The translations under genes and the position numbers were made by a program. Shown here in pieces: positions 1 through 7,452 of a stretch of DNA of 46,355 nt (position 1 is the stretch's first letter; every line of letters begins with the position of its first letter). The notes under the pieces are model-generated. The model was not told the DNA's origin. It saw only the letters and a list, made by a program, of their open reading frames with translations, and ran no database searches. The DNA is taken from NCBI GenBank assembly GCA_944324085.1, contig CALUUX010000033.1, positions 1-46,355 of the forward strand, given 5' to 3'. This DNA is from an uncultured Mailhella sp. (GTDB lineage: Bacteria > Desulfobacterota > Desulfovibrionia > Desulfovibrionales > Desulfovibrionaceae).

Positions 1-572
1 TCGGCTGCGACATTGTGTTTCGCCCGGCCCGTGATGACCGCATAGCGGAACACCTGACTGATGATTTGCAATACTCTCCGGGAAGTCTCGTAGTTTCCCC
101 TCTGTTCCAGAGGCTTGACGACCTCCATAACGTCCCGTGTCTCAAGTTTGGCGATATGCGTCTTGCCGATGGCCGGAAAAATGTAGGTCTCCAGCCGGTA
201 CATGACAGTTCCCTGATGCTTTTCGGAAAACTCCGCCATACGGGTTTCATGCCATTCTCTGGCGATATTCTGGAAGCTGTCGCGTTCCGCGATGGCTCTG
301 GCCTGTCGTATCTGCCGTTTATGGTCTGAGGGGTCGATTCCCCTGGACAACATACGCTTCGCCTCTTCGCGGCGTTCTCTGGCGTCCTTGAGTGATACGG
401 TGGGATATTCCCCGAAACTGAGCAGCTTGCTCTTGCCGTCAAAACGGTAGGCCATTCTCCAGAGCTTGCTTCCGTTGGCGGGAACGAAAAGAAACAGACC
501 GCCGCCGTCAAAATACTTGCGGGGCTTCACGTCGGGTTTCAGACTGCGGATGTGGGTATCGGTAAGAGGCAT
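1..572 (-). CDS. tyrosine-type site-specific integrase, P4/DUF4102 family (partial, runs off the left edge)
   Basis: About 190 residues are present, starting MPLTDTHIRSLKP at the ATG at 572. They match the N-terminal DUF4102 arm-binding domain (residues about 1-85, including SFGEYPTVSLKDAR and the REEAKR helix) followed by the SAM-like core-binding domain, with VFRYAVITGRAKHN near the edge. The catalytic domain with the R-H-R-Y residues would lie to the left, outside the window, so activity cannot be judged. Integrases of this family excise and insert genomic islands and satellite prophages at tRNA 3' ends. The gene lies 240 bases downstream of tRNA-Glu in the same orientation, the usual arrangement at an island edge. 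The family call is strong from sequence; the island itself is inferred. Confidence 0.9.
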   Translation of the reverse strand, partial: MPLTDTHIRSLKPDVKPRKYFDGGGLFLFVPANGSKLWRMAYRFDGKSKLLSFGEYPTVSLKDARERREEAKRMLSRGIDPSDHKRQIRQARAIAERDSFQNIAREWHETRMAEFSEKHQGTVMYRLETYIFPAIGKTHIAKLETRDVMEVVKPLEQRGNYETSRRVLQIISQVFRYAVITGRAKHNVAA

Positions 573-750
573 GGGCACTCCTTGGCTGTCGTTGGACGAA
601 GAGATACCCCCATGGATAAAAATATTTTTGATTCCGCGCAGTTATTCATGTAGGTATCAGAAATGTCGTACCACATTTCTACCTACGGATATACCCATAA
701 AATATTTGGATGCAAGCGGACGAGGCTGGACTTCGGGAAACCGTACCGGA
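573..750. promoter_or_regulatory. integrase upstream region with imperfect inverted repeat and related direct repeats
   Basis: This AT-rich stretch between the integrase start and the tRNA terminator has no gene. It contains an inverted repeat at 650-686: GTAGGT and AGAAATGT on the left (split by three bases) pair with ACATTTCT and ACCTAC on the right around a 6-base centre. It also holds two related direct repeats at 604-627 and 691-707, both of the form ATACCC...ATAAAA-TATTT. Such repeats fit integrase arm-type sites or an operator of the integrase promoter. No function is proven. Confidence 0.4.
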
Positions 751-796
751 AAGAAAAAACAAAGAACGCCAAGACGTTATATATCTTGGCGTTCTT
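751..796 (-). terminator. rho-independent terminator after tRNA-Glu
   Basis: A perfect 13-bp stem (762-774 with 784-796, 9-base loop) is followed in the leftward direction by a T-rich tract (A-rich at 751-763 on the plus strand). It would end the purH-hflX-tRNA-Glu transcript and insulate the integrase. Confidence 0.85.
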
Positions 797-811
797 CATT
801 GTACTCAAATT

Positions 812-888
812 TGGCGTCCCCAGGCGGATTTGAACCGCCGTTGACGGCGTGAAAGGCCGCTGTCCTAGGCCGGCTAGACGATGGGGAC
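812..888 (-). tRNA. tRNA-Glu (anticodon TTC), CCA encoded
   Basis: The minus strand folds as a complete 77-nt tRNA: acceptor GTCCCCA with TGGGGAC, a D arm, an anticodon arm with loop CTTTCAC giving anticodon TTC, a T arm with GGTTCAAATCC, discriminator G and an encoded CCA at 812-814. The 5' end lies 18 bases after the hflX stop on the same strand, so it is probably transcribed with hflX. An integrase gene follows its 3' end, so the 3' half is the likely attachment site. The matching att copy is not inside the window. Confidence 0.95.
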
Positions 889-906
889 GTATCGCGTTGT
901 TGTTTA

Positions 907-2670
907 TTACCAGAAAGGCTCGGTATCGTCAAGCGTTTTCTCTTCCTCAACGCGTTTTTTCCTTGCCTTTCCGCGTCGTTCAAACTCTTCCCACGTCTGC
1001 GGATCACGCCGTTGCCACGCGCCTTCGTCAAACATCTGCCGCTCAATGGCCGCGGCGGCTTTTTCCAGTCCCGCGCCCGTAAGCGCGGAAACTGGAATGG
1101 CGTCGGGTCTGTCGAGCAGCAGAGACACCCGATCGCTCACCGGAACGGCGTCCCACTTGTTCAGCAACGTGACCCTTGGAACGCTCTGAAGCTCCATTTC
1201 CGCAAGAATTCGTTCCACAGATTCCATCTGCTGATCCCGTTCGGGATGCGACGCGTCCACCACATGGATAAGCAGATCGGCGGCTTCCAGTTCTTCCAGC
1301 GTGGCGCGGAACGCTTCGGTAAGCTCGCGGGGCAGGGAGCGGATGAATCCCACCGTGTCGGCCAGCACCAGTTCTCGTTCCTTGGGAAAACGCAAACGAC
1401 GGGTGGTAGGATCGAGCGTGGCGAACAGTTTGTTTTCCGCCAGCACGTCCGCCTTGGTAAGCGCGTTGAGCAGCGTGGATTTTCCTGCGTTCGTGTAGCC
1501 GACGAGGGCGGCCAGCGGAAGCCCCTGCCTGGCCCGGCGCGCGCGGGTATGGAATCGCTGACGGCGCAACTCTTCCAAATCCTTGCGGATACGCGTGATT
1601 CTCTCTCGAATGCGACGGCGTTCCAGTTCCAGCTTGGTTTCGCCTCGTCCCTTGTTGCCGAAAATGCCGCCGGCCAGACGGTCAAGAGAACGATGCCTGC
1701 CGGCAAGTCTCGGCAGGGAATACTGCAACTGGGCCATTTCCACCTGCAGCTTGCCCGCCCGGGTAACGGCGTGACGGGCGAAAATATCAAGAATGAGCTG
1801 CGTTCTGTCCATGACGCGACGTTCCGTCAGCTCAGAAAGGCTGTTGAGCTGCGCCGGACTCAGTTCTCCGTCAAAAATAACGAGAGAAGCCTGTCCCTGA
1901 AGCGCGAGCACTTCCAGCTCGGCGAGCTTCGCGCGCCCCAGAATATGACGCGGATGAATGGCGGCCACGCGCTGAATCATGGACCCCGTCACCTTCACGC
2001 CGGCGGTGCGGGCGAGTTCGGCCAGTTCGGCAAGGTGTCGCTCCTGCGCGACGCGCGGCTCCAGCGACACGGAAACAAGCACGGCCCGTTCGCCGCCTTC
2101 CTCCTCTCCGGTGCTCACGGCGTCATCCACGACGCGTCCGAACTCTTCTTCCAGCGTTTCAGCCTGAAGCGTGAAATCCGTATCCACCCGATCCCAGGGG
2201 AGCATCTCTCCCACCGAGTATCCGGAGTCTTCCTGTCCCGGAGCCGGAGGCATAAGATGCGCGCTCTGAAACATGCCGGGCTGCCCCCACTCGTCCACGG
2301 TAAGCACGCTTACGGAGTCCAGCCGCAAGAACAGCAAATCCATCAGGTCTTCATGAGAAAGGCCGTCCGGAACAAGGTGGGTATGCATAAGGCGCAGACC
2401 GCGCAAACGGCCCGCGCCCGTACGAACATGCGGCAGTTCGGGGATGAGAATGGAGGACGCGTCCCCGACGATGACCATATTCACCCGCCCCTGACGATCC
2501 AGCGCAAGACCTATCTGACGCGACAGCAGACGGGACAACGCCGCAAGTTCGCGCGCCTGTTCGGAGCTGTAGCCTCCCTGCGGCGAATAGCGACGCTGTC
2601 CCAGTCTGTTGAGAGCCTTCAGTTCGCTGGGCTTCAGACCGGCGGTGTTTCCTTCAACCCGAGCGGCTAT
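907..2670 (-). CDS. hflX: ribosome-associated GTPase HflX
   Basis: HflX binds the large ribosomal subunit and splits stalled or hibernating 70S ribosomes, often under stress. The N-terminal HflX domain is followed by the coiled linker with the GxGExxLE-type segment (GRGETKLELERRRIRERI) and a G domain with G1 GYTNAGKST, G2 DPTTRRL, G3 DTVGF and G4 NKWD. The first ordinary start is a TTG at 2538, but reading upstream in frame gives a conserved-looking family N-terminus (EGNTAGLKPSELKALNRL) that would be lost. The only start-like codon before it with a good ribosome site is ATA at 2670: GGAGG lies 6 bases upstream, and the ATA overlaps the TAG stop of purH. From there the protein is 587 aa; from TTG 543 aa. 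Gene identity is secure; the AUA start is an inference. Confidence 0.93.
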   Translation of the reverse strand: MAARVEGNTAGLKPSELKALNRLGQRRYSPQGGYSSEQARELAALSRLLSRQIGLALDRQGRVNMVIVGDASSILIPELPHVRTGAGRLRGLRLMHTHLVPDGLSHEDLMDLLFLRLDSVSVLTVDEWGQPGMFQSAHLMPPAPGQEDSGYSVGEMLPWDRVDTDFTLQAETLEEEFGRVVDDAVSTGEEEGGERAVLVSVSLEPRVAQERHLAELAELARTAGVKVTGSMIQRVAAIHPRHILGRAKLAELEVLALQGQASLVIFDGELSPAQLNSLSELTERRVMDRTQLILDIFARHAVTRAGKLQVEMAQLQYSLPRLAGRHRSLDRLAGGIFGNKGRGETKLELERRRIRERITRIRKDLEELRRQRFHTRARRARQGLPLAALVGYTNAGKSTLLNALTKADVLAENKLFATLDPTTRRLRFPKERELVLADTVGFIRSLPRELTEAFRATLEELEAADLLIHVVDASHPERDQQMESVERILAEMELQSVPRVTLLNKWDAVPVSDRVSLLLDRPDAIPVSALTGAGLEKAAAAIERQMFDEGAWQRRDPQTWEEFERRGKARKKRVEEEKTLDDTEPFW

Positions 2671-3260
2671 TGTACGCCTCCGGCCATCCAGGTGGCGATC
2701 ATGTCGTCATAGTTGGACGTCGCGCGGAAGGTGGCGGCGGCCATGCGACGGCGGAATTCAAGGCTCACGCCGCCCTTTTCGATTTCTTCCATAGCTTCGG
2801 CGTAGTAAGAAGGATCGGACAGCACGAGAACGCTGTTGAAGTTCTTGGAAGAGGCGCGCAGCAGGCAGGGGCCGCCGATGTCGATTTCCTCCACCATGGC
2901 GGCGGGATCAAGATGCTTTTCCAGCGCGGACTTGAAGTCGTAAAGATTGACGACCACAAGATCGAAGGGCTTGATGTCGAGCTCTTCCAGGGTCTTCATG
3001 TGCTCCGGCACGTCCTTGTTGGCCAGAATGCCGCCGTGAATGCGCGGATTCAGCGTCTTGACGCGGCCGTTCAGAATTTCGGGAAACCCGGTGACTTCAC
3101 TCACCGCGGTCACGGGCAGTCCCTGTTCCTTCAAGAATTTCATGGTGCCGCCGGTGGAAACCAGCTCCACGCCCTTCTTGTGGAGAAATGCGGCGAATTC
3201 CGCGAGTCCGTCCTTATGCGTCACGCTCAGAAGAGCGCGCTTGATGGGAAGAAAATCCAT
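2667..3260 (-). CDS. purH: IMP cyclohydrolase, stand-alone PurH N-terminal domain
   Basis: The 197-residue protein is the MGS-like IMP cyclohydrolase half of PurH, which closes FAICAR to IMP in the last step of purine synthesis. Visible features are the N-terminal RALLSVTHKDGL, the STGGTMKFL phosphate-binding loop, TGFPEILNGRVKTLNPRIHGG and NLYDF, then EEIDIGGPCLLRASSKN. Bifunctional PurH is usually about 520 aa; the AICAR transformylase half is absent here and the next gene is hflX. The formyl transfer must therefore be encoded elsewhere, as a separate transformylase or PurP. The ATG at 3260 is preceded by a GGGGG ribosome site. The TAG stop overlaps the proposed hflX start, which suggests translational coupling. 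Confidence 0.93.
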   Translation of the reverse strand: MDFLPIKRALLSVTHKDGLAEFAAFLHKKGVELVSTGGTMKFLKEQGLPVTAVSEVTGFPEILNGRVKTLNPRIHGGILANKDVPEHMKTLEELDIKPFDLVVVNLYDFKSALEKHLDPAAMVEEIDIGGPCLLRASSKNFNSVLVLSDPSYYAEAMEEIEKGGVSLEFRRRMAAATFRATSNYDDMIATWMAGGVQ

Positions 3261-3548
3261 CGTAACCCCCTTTATGAAGTCTTGTTATAGTGCCAAAGGA
3301 GGCGGCAAATGGCAAGCTCCGGCCACGGAAAACGCCTCTCCGGAAAGGCGTTCCCGGCCGCGGAGCCGAAAAACAAACGCCTATGAACGCCGAGAATCTC
3401 CCTCTCCGCGAGGTCGAGCCCATTGCGTCGTTCCCCACGCCTCGAACAAGCGGCCACCTCTGCGGCCCGTTCCCGGCTTGACATATCCGCCCGCCCTTTG
3501 GAAAACATGGCATCCCCCTCCGGGACATTCACGCCAAGGAGAACAATC

Positions 3549-4094
3549 ATGACGGAATCCTTTGCCGATCTTTTTCTGAAGGCCATGCGCTATGAGCACT
3601 GGCTCCGCTTCTACTTTCTGGAGGACGCGGAAGACTCCGACGCCTCTCCCATGCAGTCGTCCCCGGAACGGGAACTGTCCCTGGAATCCGTGGACGCCGC
3701 CATCGCCGTGCCTGCGGACGTCGCCGCCCGTTCCCGCCGTGAAGAACCCGATCTTGCCGAGATCCTCGACGCCATGCAGGGACAACCGATTTCCATGGAA
3801 CGCTCGCGGGACGTCATCTTTCACTGGCTGGGTGAAAAAGCGGGCGTTCTTCCCGGGTCCCCGGCCTTCGAGGAACGCATGAACGCGCTGGCCGGCGACG
3901 CCGACTTCCGCCGCCGCCTCGACGGCTTCCACGGATGGGTGCAGGACCTCGCCAACAACGAAATTGACCTCCAAGCCAACGCGCTGCCTCCCGGCGCGCC
4001 GAGAGACGAACGCGTTCCTTCTTTTCAGGAATGGAACAAGGCCTTTCTGTTCTGGTTCGGTCTGCAGAAGCCTTTTGCCCTGAATAAAATGTAA
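3549..4094 (+). CDS. hypothetical protein, 181 aa, acidic, no recognised domain
   Basis: I do not recognise this protein. The start at 3549 (MTESFADLFLKAMRYEHW) is chosen because AAGGAG sits 7 bases upstream; a longer in-frame reading back to 3423 has no such site and an unlikely basic sequence. It has no signal peptide or membrane segment. An acidic, low-complexity stretch lies at about residues 25-75, and a more ordered C-terminal half carries the FHGWVQDLANNEIDL and FQEWNKAFLFWFGLQKPF segments, rich in aromatic residues. It is divergent from purH and upstream of nifU by 147 bases, so it is probably its own transcript. Codon use resembles its neighbours, which supports a real gene. Confidence 0.75.
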   Translation: MTESFADLFLKAMRYEHWLRFYFLEDAEDSDASPMQSSPERELSLESVDAAIAVPADVAARSRREEPDLAEILDAMQGQPISMERSRDVIFHWLGEKAGVLPGSPAFEERMNALAGDADFRRRLDGFHGWVQDLANNEIDLQANALPPGAPRDERVPSFQEWNKAFLFWFGLQKPFALNKM

Positions 4095-4196
4095 TTCCCG
4101 TCCGAAGTCTTAAGGGATTTTCAGAACTTGAGCCGTCGATTCTGGACATTGCCCGGAAAGTGATTAACTTTGCTTGGAAACCAGTTGACGGAAAAC

Positions 4197-4223
4197 GCGA
4201 AGCCTTCGCCACGACGGCTTCGC
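4197..4223 (+). promoter_or_regulatory. stem-loop in the nifU leader
   Basis: A perfect 8-bp inverted repeat, GCGAAGCC and GGCTTCGC around 11 bases, lies just before the nifU ribosome site (GGAG at 4231). It has no T-tract, so it is not an obvious terminator. A role in nifU expression or mRNA stability is possible but unproven. Confidence 0.35.
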
Positions 4224-4241
4224 ATCATCAGGAGTACAATC

Positions 4242-5078
4242 ATGTGGGAATATACCGAGACTGTCCGTGACCACTTCCTGCACCCCCGCAACGCCGGCGT
4301 GCTCGAAGACGCCAATGTCATCGGCGAGGCGGGAAGCCTTGCGTGCGGCGACGCTCTCAAACTCATGCTGAAAGTCAACGATAAAGGCATCATCGAAGAC
4401 GCCAAGTTCCAGACCTTCGGCTGCGCCAGCGCCATCGCCTCCAGCTCCGCGCTGACCGAACTCATCAAAGGCAAGCACATGGACGAGGCGGCCAAGCTGA
4501 CGAACAAGGAAATCGCCGAGTATCTCGGCGGGCTCCCCAAGGAAAAAATGCACTGCTCCGTCATGGGCGAAGAAGCCTTGGAAGACGCCGTCCGCCATTG
4601 GAAAGGTCTGCCGTCCAAATCGCGCGAGGAAGAAGGCCGTCTGGTGTGCAAGTGCTTCGGCGTGACCGATCTGCAGATCATCAAGGTCGCCAAGGAAAAC
4701 AACCTCACCACCGTTGAAGAAGTGACCGACTTCATCAAAGCGGGCGGCGCGTGCGGCAGCTGCAAGGACGACATTCAGTCCATTCTCGACAAGCTGCACG
4801 CCATGGACAAGCCGTTGCAGGAAATCCGCCCCGTGCCCCGCATGACCAACGTGCAGCGCATGCAGAAGGTCATGACCATCATCAATGAAGACATCGCTCC
4901 CCGTCTCGCCCTTGACGGCGGAACCATCGAACTTGTGGATATGGACGGAACCACCGTGGTGGTGGCTCTCCGCGGCGCCTGTTCCGGCTGCAGCGCCAGC
5001 CAGCTGACGCTGAAGAATCTGGTGGAAAAGACCCTGCGCGAACAGGTGGATCCCGCCATCAACGTGGTGGAGGCGTAA
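4242..5078 (+). CDS. nifU: Fe-S cluster assembly scaffold NifU, three-domain form
   Basis: NifU is the scaffold on which [2Fe-2S] and [4Fe-4S] clusters are built before transfer. The 278-residue protein has the full three-domain layout: an IscU-like domain with Cys35 (LACGD), Cys61 (FGCAS) and Cys105 (MHCSV), matching the three scaffold cysteines of nitrogen-fixer NifU; a central BFD-like [2Fe-2S] domain (CKCFGVTD and GACGSCKDD); and a C-terminal Nfu domain with the CSGC pair. The ATG at 4242 is used because GGAG precedes it; upstream in-frame codons lack this. nifS starts one base after the stop. No nitrogenase genes are seen, so the pair is probably the general Fe-S assembly system of this anaerobe. 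Confidence 0.95.
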   Translation: MWEYTETVRDHFLHPRNAGVLEDANVIGEAGSLACGDALKLMLKVNDKGIIEDAKFQTFGCASAIASSSALTELIKGKHMDEAAKLTNKEIAEYLGGLPKEKMHCSVMGEEALEDAVRHWKGLPSKSREEEGRLVCKCFGVTDLQIIKVAKENNLTTVEEVTDFIKAGGACGSCKDDIQSILDKLHAMDKPLQEIRPVPRMTNVQRMQKVMTIINEDIAPRLALDGGTIELVDMDGTTVVVALRGACSGCSASQLTLKNLVEKTLREQVDPAINVVEA

Positions 5079-5079
5079 C

Positions 5080-6258
5080 ATGTCCGACGTGACCGATATC
5101 ATCTATCTCGACAACAACGCCACCACGCAGGTCGCTCCCGAAGTGCTGGAAGCCATGATGCCCGCTTTCGGCCCGCTCTACGGCAACGCCTCCAGCATGC
5201 ACACGTTCGGCGGCCAGATGGCTCATTACATCCAGAAGGCACGCGAGCAGGTGGCCGGCATTCTCGGCGCTGACGCCGAAGAAATCGTCTTCACCTCCTG
5301 CGGCTCCGAATCCGACAACTCCGCTTGGTATTCCGCCACGGAAACCCAGCCGGAAAAACGCCACGTCATCACCACCAAGGTGGAACATTCCGCCGTGCTC
5401 GCCTACGGGCACTATCTGGAAGACAAGGGCTACGAAGTGACCTGGCTCGGCGTGGACGACAAAGGCCGCATCAATCTTGAAGAGCTGGACCGCGCCATCC
5501 GTCCTGATACGGCGCTGGTGTCCATGATGTACGCCAATAACGAAACCGGCACCATCTTCCCCATTGAAGACGTGGCCAGAATCGTGAAGTCGCACGGCGT
5601 GCAGCTCCATGTGGACGCCGTGCAGGCCGTGGGCAAGGAAGTCATCGATCTGGCGAAACTGCCCATTGATTATCTCGCCATGTCGGGCCACAAGCTCCAC
5701 GCTCCCAAGGGCGTGGGCGCGCTGTACATCCGCCGCGGCACGAGATTCCGTCCCTACCTCAAGGGCGGCCATCAGGAACGCGGCCGTCGCGCCGGCACCG
5801 AAAACGTTCCGTACATCATCGGACTCGGCAAGGCCTGCGAGCTTGCGGCGTCCAATATTGAAAAGGAACGCACGCAGGTCGCCGCGCTGCGCGATCGGCT
5901 TCAGGCCGGACTGCTCGCCGCCATTCCTCACTGCAAGATCAACGGCGATCAGGAACACCGCCTGCCCAACACGCTGAACATTTCCTTTGAAGGCGTGGAA
6001 GGCGAAGCTCTCCTGCTCCAGCTCGATCAGTACGGCATCTGCGCCAGCTCCGGTTCCGCCTGCACTTCCGGCAGCCTCGAACCGTCTCACGTGCTTCGCG
6101 CCATGGGCGTTCCCTTCAACTACGCCCACGGCTCCGTGCGCTTCAGCCTGAGCCGCTACAACACCGAGGCGGAAATTGACCGCGTCATCGAGGTCATGCC
6201 CAATATCGTCAGCGAACTGCGCAAGATCTCGCCGTTTGCGAGCTTTCTGAAGAAGTAG
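5080..6258 (+). CDS. nifS: cysteine desulfurase NifS
   Basis: This class V PLP enzyme takes sulfur from L-cysteine as a persulfide and hands it to NifU. The 392-residue length is normal. Visible motifs are the N-terminal YLDNNATTQ, the PLP lysine at about residue 205 (SGHKLHAPKG), the HVDAVQ segment that stacks on PLP, RAGTEN, and the catalytic cysteine at about residue 328 (SGSACTSGS) in the short mobile loop. The start lies one base after the nifU stop; the ribosome site GGAGG is inside the last nifU codons, so the genes are translationally coupled. A strong bidirectional hairpin terminator follows at 6299-6333. Confidence 0.96.
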   Translation: MSDVTDIIYLDNNATTQVAPEVLEAMMPAFGPLYGNASSMHTFGGQMAHYIQKAREQVAGILGADAEEIVFTSCGSESDNSAWYSATETQPEKRHVITTKVEHSAVLAYGHYLEDKGYEVTWLGVDDKGRINLEELDRAIRPDTALVSMMYANNETGTIFPIEDVARIVKSHGVQLHVDAVQAVGKEVIDLAKLPIDYLAMSGHKLHAPKGVGALYIRRGTRFRPYLKGGHQERGRRAGTENVPYIIGLGKACELAASNIEKERTQVAALRDRLQAGLLAAIPHCKINGDQEHRLPNTLNISFEGVEGEALLLQLDQYGICASSGSACTSGSLEPSHVLRAMGVPFNYAHGSVRFSLSRYNTEAEIDRVIEVMPNIVSELRKISPFASFLKK

Positions 6259-6298
6259 CCGCTCCGCTGATCGGTAAAAGGACGAAACATCGTCAAGC

Positions 6299-6333
6299 AA
6301 AAGGCCGCATGGATTTCTCCATGCGGCCTTTTT
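6299..6333. terminator. bidirectional terminator between nifS and lysO
   Basis: An 11-bp GC-rich stem, GGCCGCATGG paired with CCATGCGGCC around a short loop, is flanked by A and T tracts on both sides. It lies between convergent nifS and lysO and can serve both. Confidence 0.85.
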
Positions 6334-6352
6334 AGGCACGAGCCGGATCGGA

Positions 6353-7279
6353 TCAGCGCAAGGCCATGAGCAAAGGCACGATCACCGGCACCAAAAGCGT
6401 GAGGCACATGCCGGAAAACACCGCCAGCACGGCGCAACGCTCGCCGCTTGTCTGCGCTATGACGGGAAGACAGGTATCCATGGCTGCGGCTCCGCCCGCG
6501 AGCACCGGTCCGAGACGCCCCGTCACGCGCACAAGCAGAGGCGGAAGCAGCAACGCCAGAGCCTCATGCATCATATTGGACAGCAAAGCCACCGAACCGA
6601 GGGCGGGATCTCCCAGTCTCGTCATGATGACCGTGGCCAGACTGTAGTACCCGAAGCCCGCGCCCACAGCCAGCGATTCCGGCAGAGACAGCGTGGATCG
6701 CTGCGCGAGCGCCAGCCACGCCAGCGCGCTGCCGCAAAGCGTTCCCGCCACCACGCCCAGAGGAATGAGCAGTATGCGGCCCTTGAGTTCCCGAATGATG
6801 CCAAGGGCTTTTAAATCAAATCCCACAGTCATGCCGGCCAGCACCAGAAGCAGATACAACACCCACGTCGCCGCGTCTCCGGCGGACGCTCCCTGCGGAA
6901 CCACGCGCAACCAGCCGACAAACGCGCCGATGAGAAAAAATCCAAGAGCGACAAACGAACCTCGACTTCCGCCCCGCTCTCCCGACGACGTTCCTCCAGA
7001 ACCGGCAGCGTATTCGGGAAACGCGTAGCGTCCGAGAATCCTCGCCGCCACAAAGCAGCCCGTTACGGAAAAGGAACTGATGAAAGCCGCGTACAATCCC
7101 AGACTCCGCAGCTGGCCGAGAAGCGTGTCGTCCAGCCCCAGGGCCAGCCCCAGAAGAAAAAGCATGACGCGCACCGTCCAGCCGAGAGCCTCGTTCACCA
7201 ACTTCACCACGGCGGCATTGCGGCGCAGTATCCATCCCGCGGGAATTCCTCCCGCGATAAGTCCCATTTCCAAAAGCAT
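6353..7279 (-). CDS. lysO: LysO family lysine exporter (DUF340)
   Basis: A 308-residue inner-membrane protein with about eight hydrophobic helices, resembling E. coli LysO (YbjE), which exports L-lysine. Supporting features are the N-terminal small Gly-rich helices (LIAGGIPAGWILRR), the paired-domain layout, AGAGFGYYSLATV with the following acidic TRLGDP, and MDTCLPVIAQTSG near the C-terminus. The ATG at 7279 follows a G-rich ribosome site; an in-frame TTG four codons upstream is also possible. It is convergent with nifS and shares its terminator. The substrate is inferred from the family. A loop of about 20 Gly/Ser-rich residues after the third helix is longer than I would expect. Confidence 0.8.
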   Translation of the reverse strand: MLLEMGLIAGGIPAGWILRRNAAVVKLVNEALGWTVRVMLFLLGLALGLDDTLLGQLRSLGLYAAFISSFSVTGCFVAARILGRYAFPEYAAGSGGTSSGERGGSRGSFVALGFFLIGAFVGWLRVVPQGASAGDAATWVLYLLLVLAGMTVGFDLKALGIIRELKGRILLIPLGVVAGTLCGSALAWLALAQRSTLSLPESLAVGAGFGYYSLATVIMTRLGDPALGSVALLSNMMHEALALLLPPLLVRVTGRLGPVLAGGAAAMDTCLPVIAQTSGERCAVLAVFSGMCLTLLVPVIVPLLMALR

Positions 7280-7452
7280 CTTCGCCCCCAACGGCGTCTT
7301 GACGGAACGTTACGTTCCTCTGTTGCCCCAAGCACGCGGACGCGCGACAAAAACGCCCGCCGAAGGATTCCGTCCAGACGCGCCCGTCCCCCTCGGCAAA
7401 GCTGGCTCCTCGGCGAACATCCGTCATGCGCACGGAAGCCGCGCGGGAAACA

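Noticed and set aside
1012..2712. Long open reading antisense to hflX (566 codons)
   Set aside because: Mirror of hflX, with no recognisable domain.
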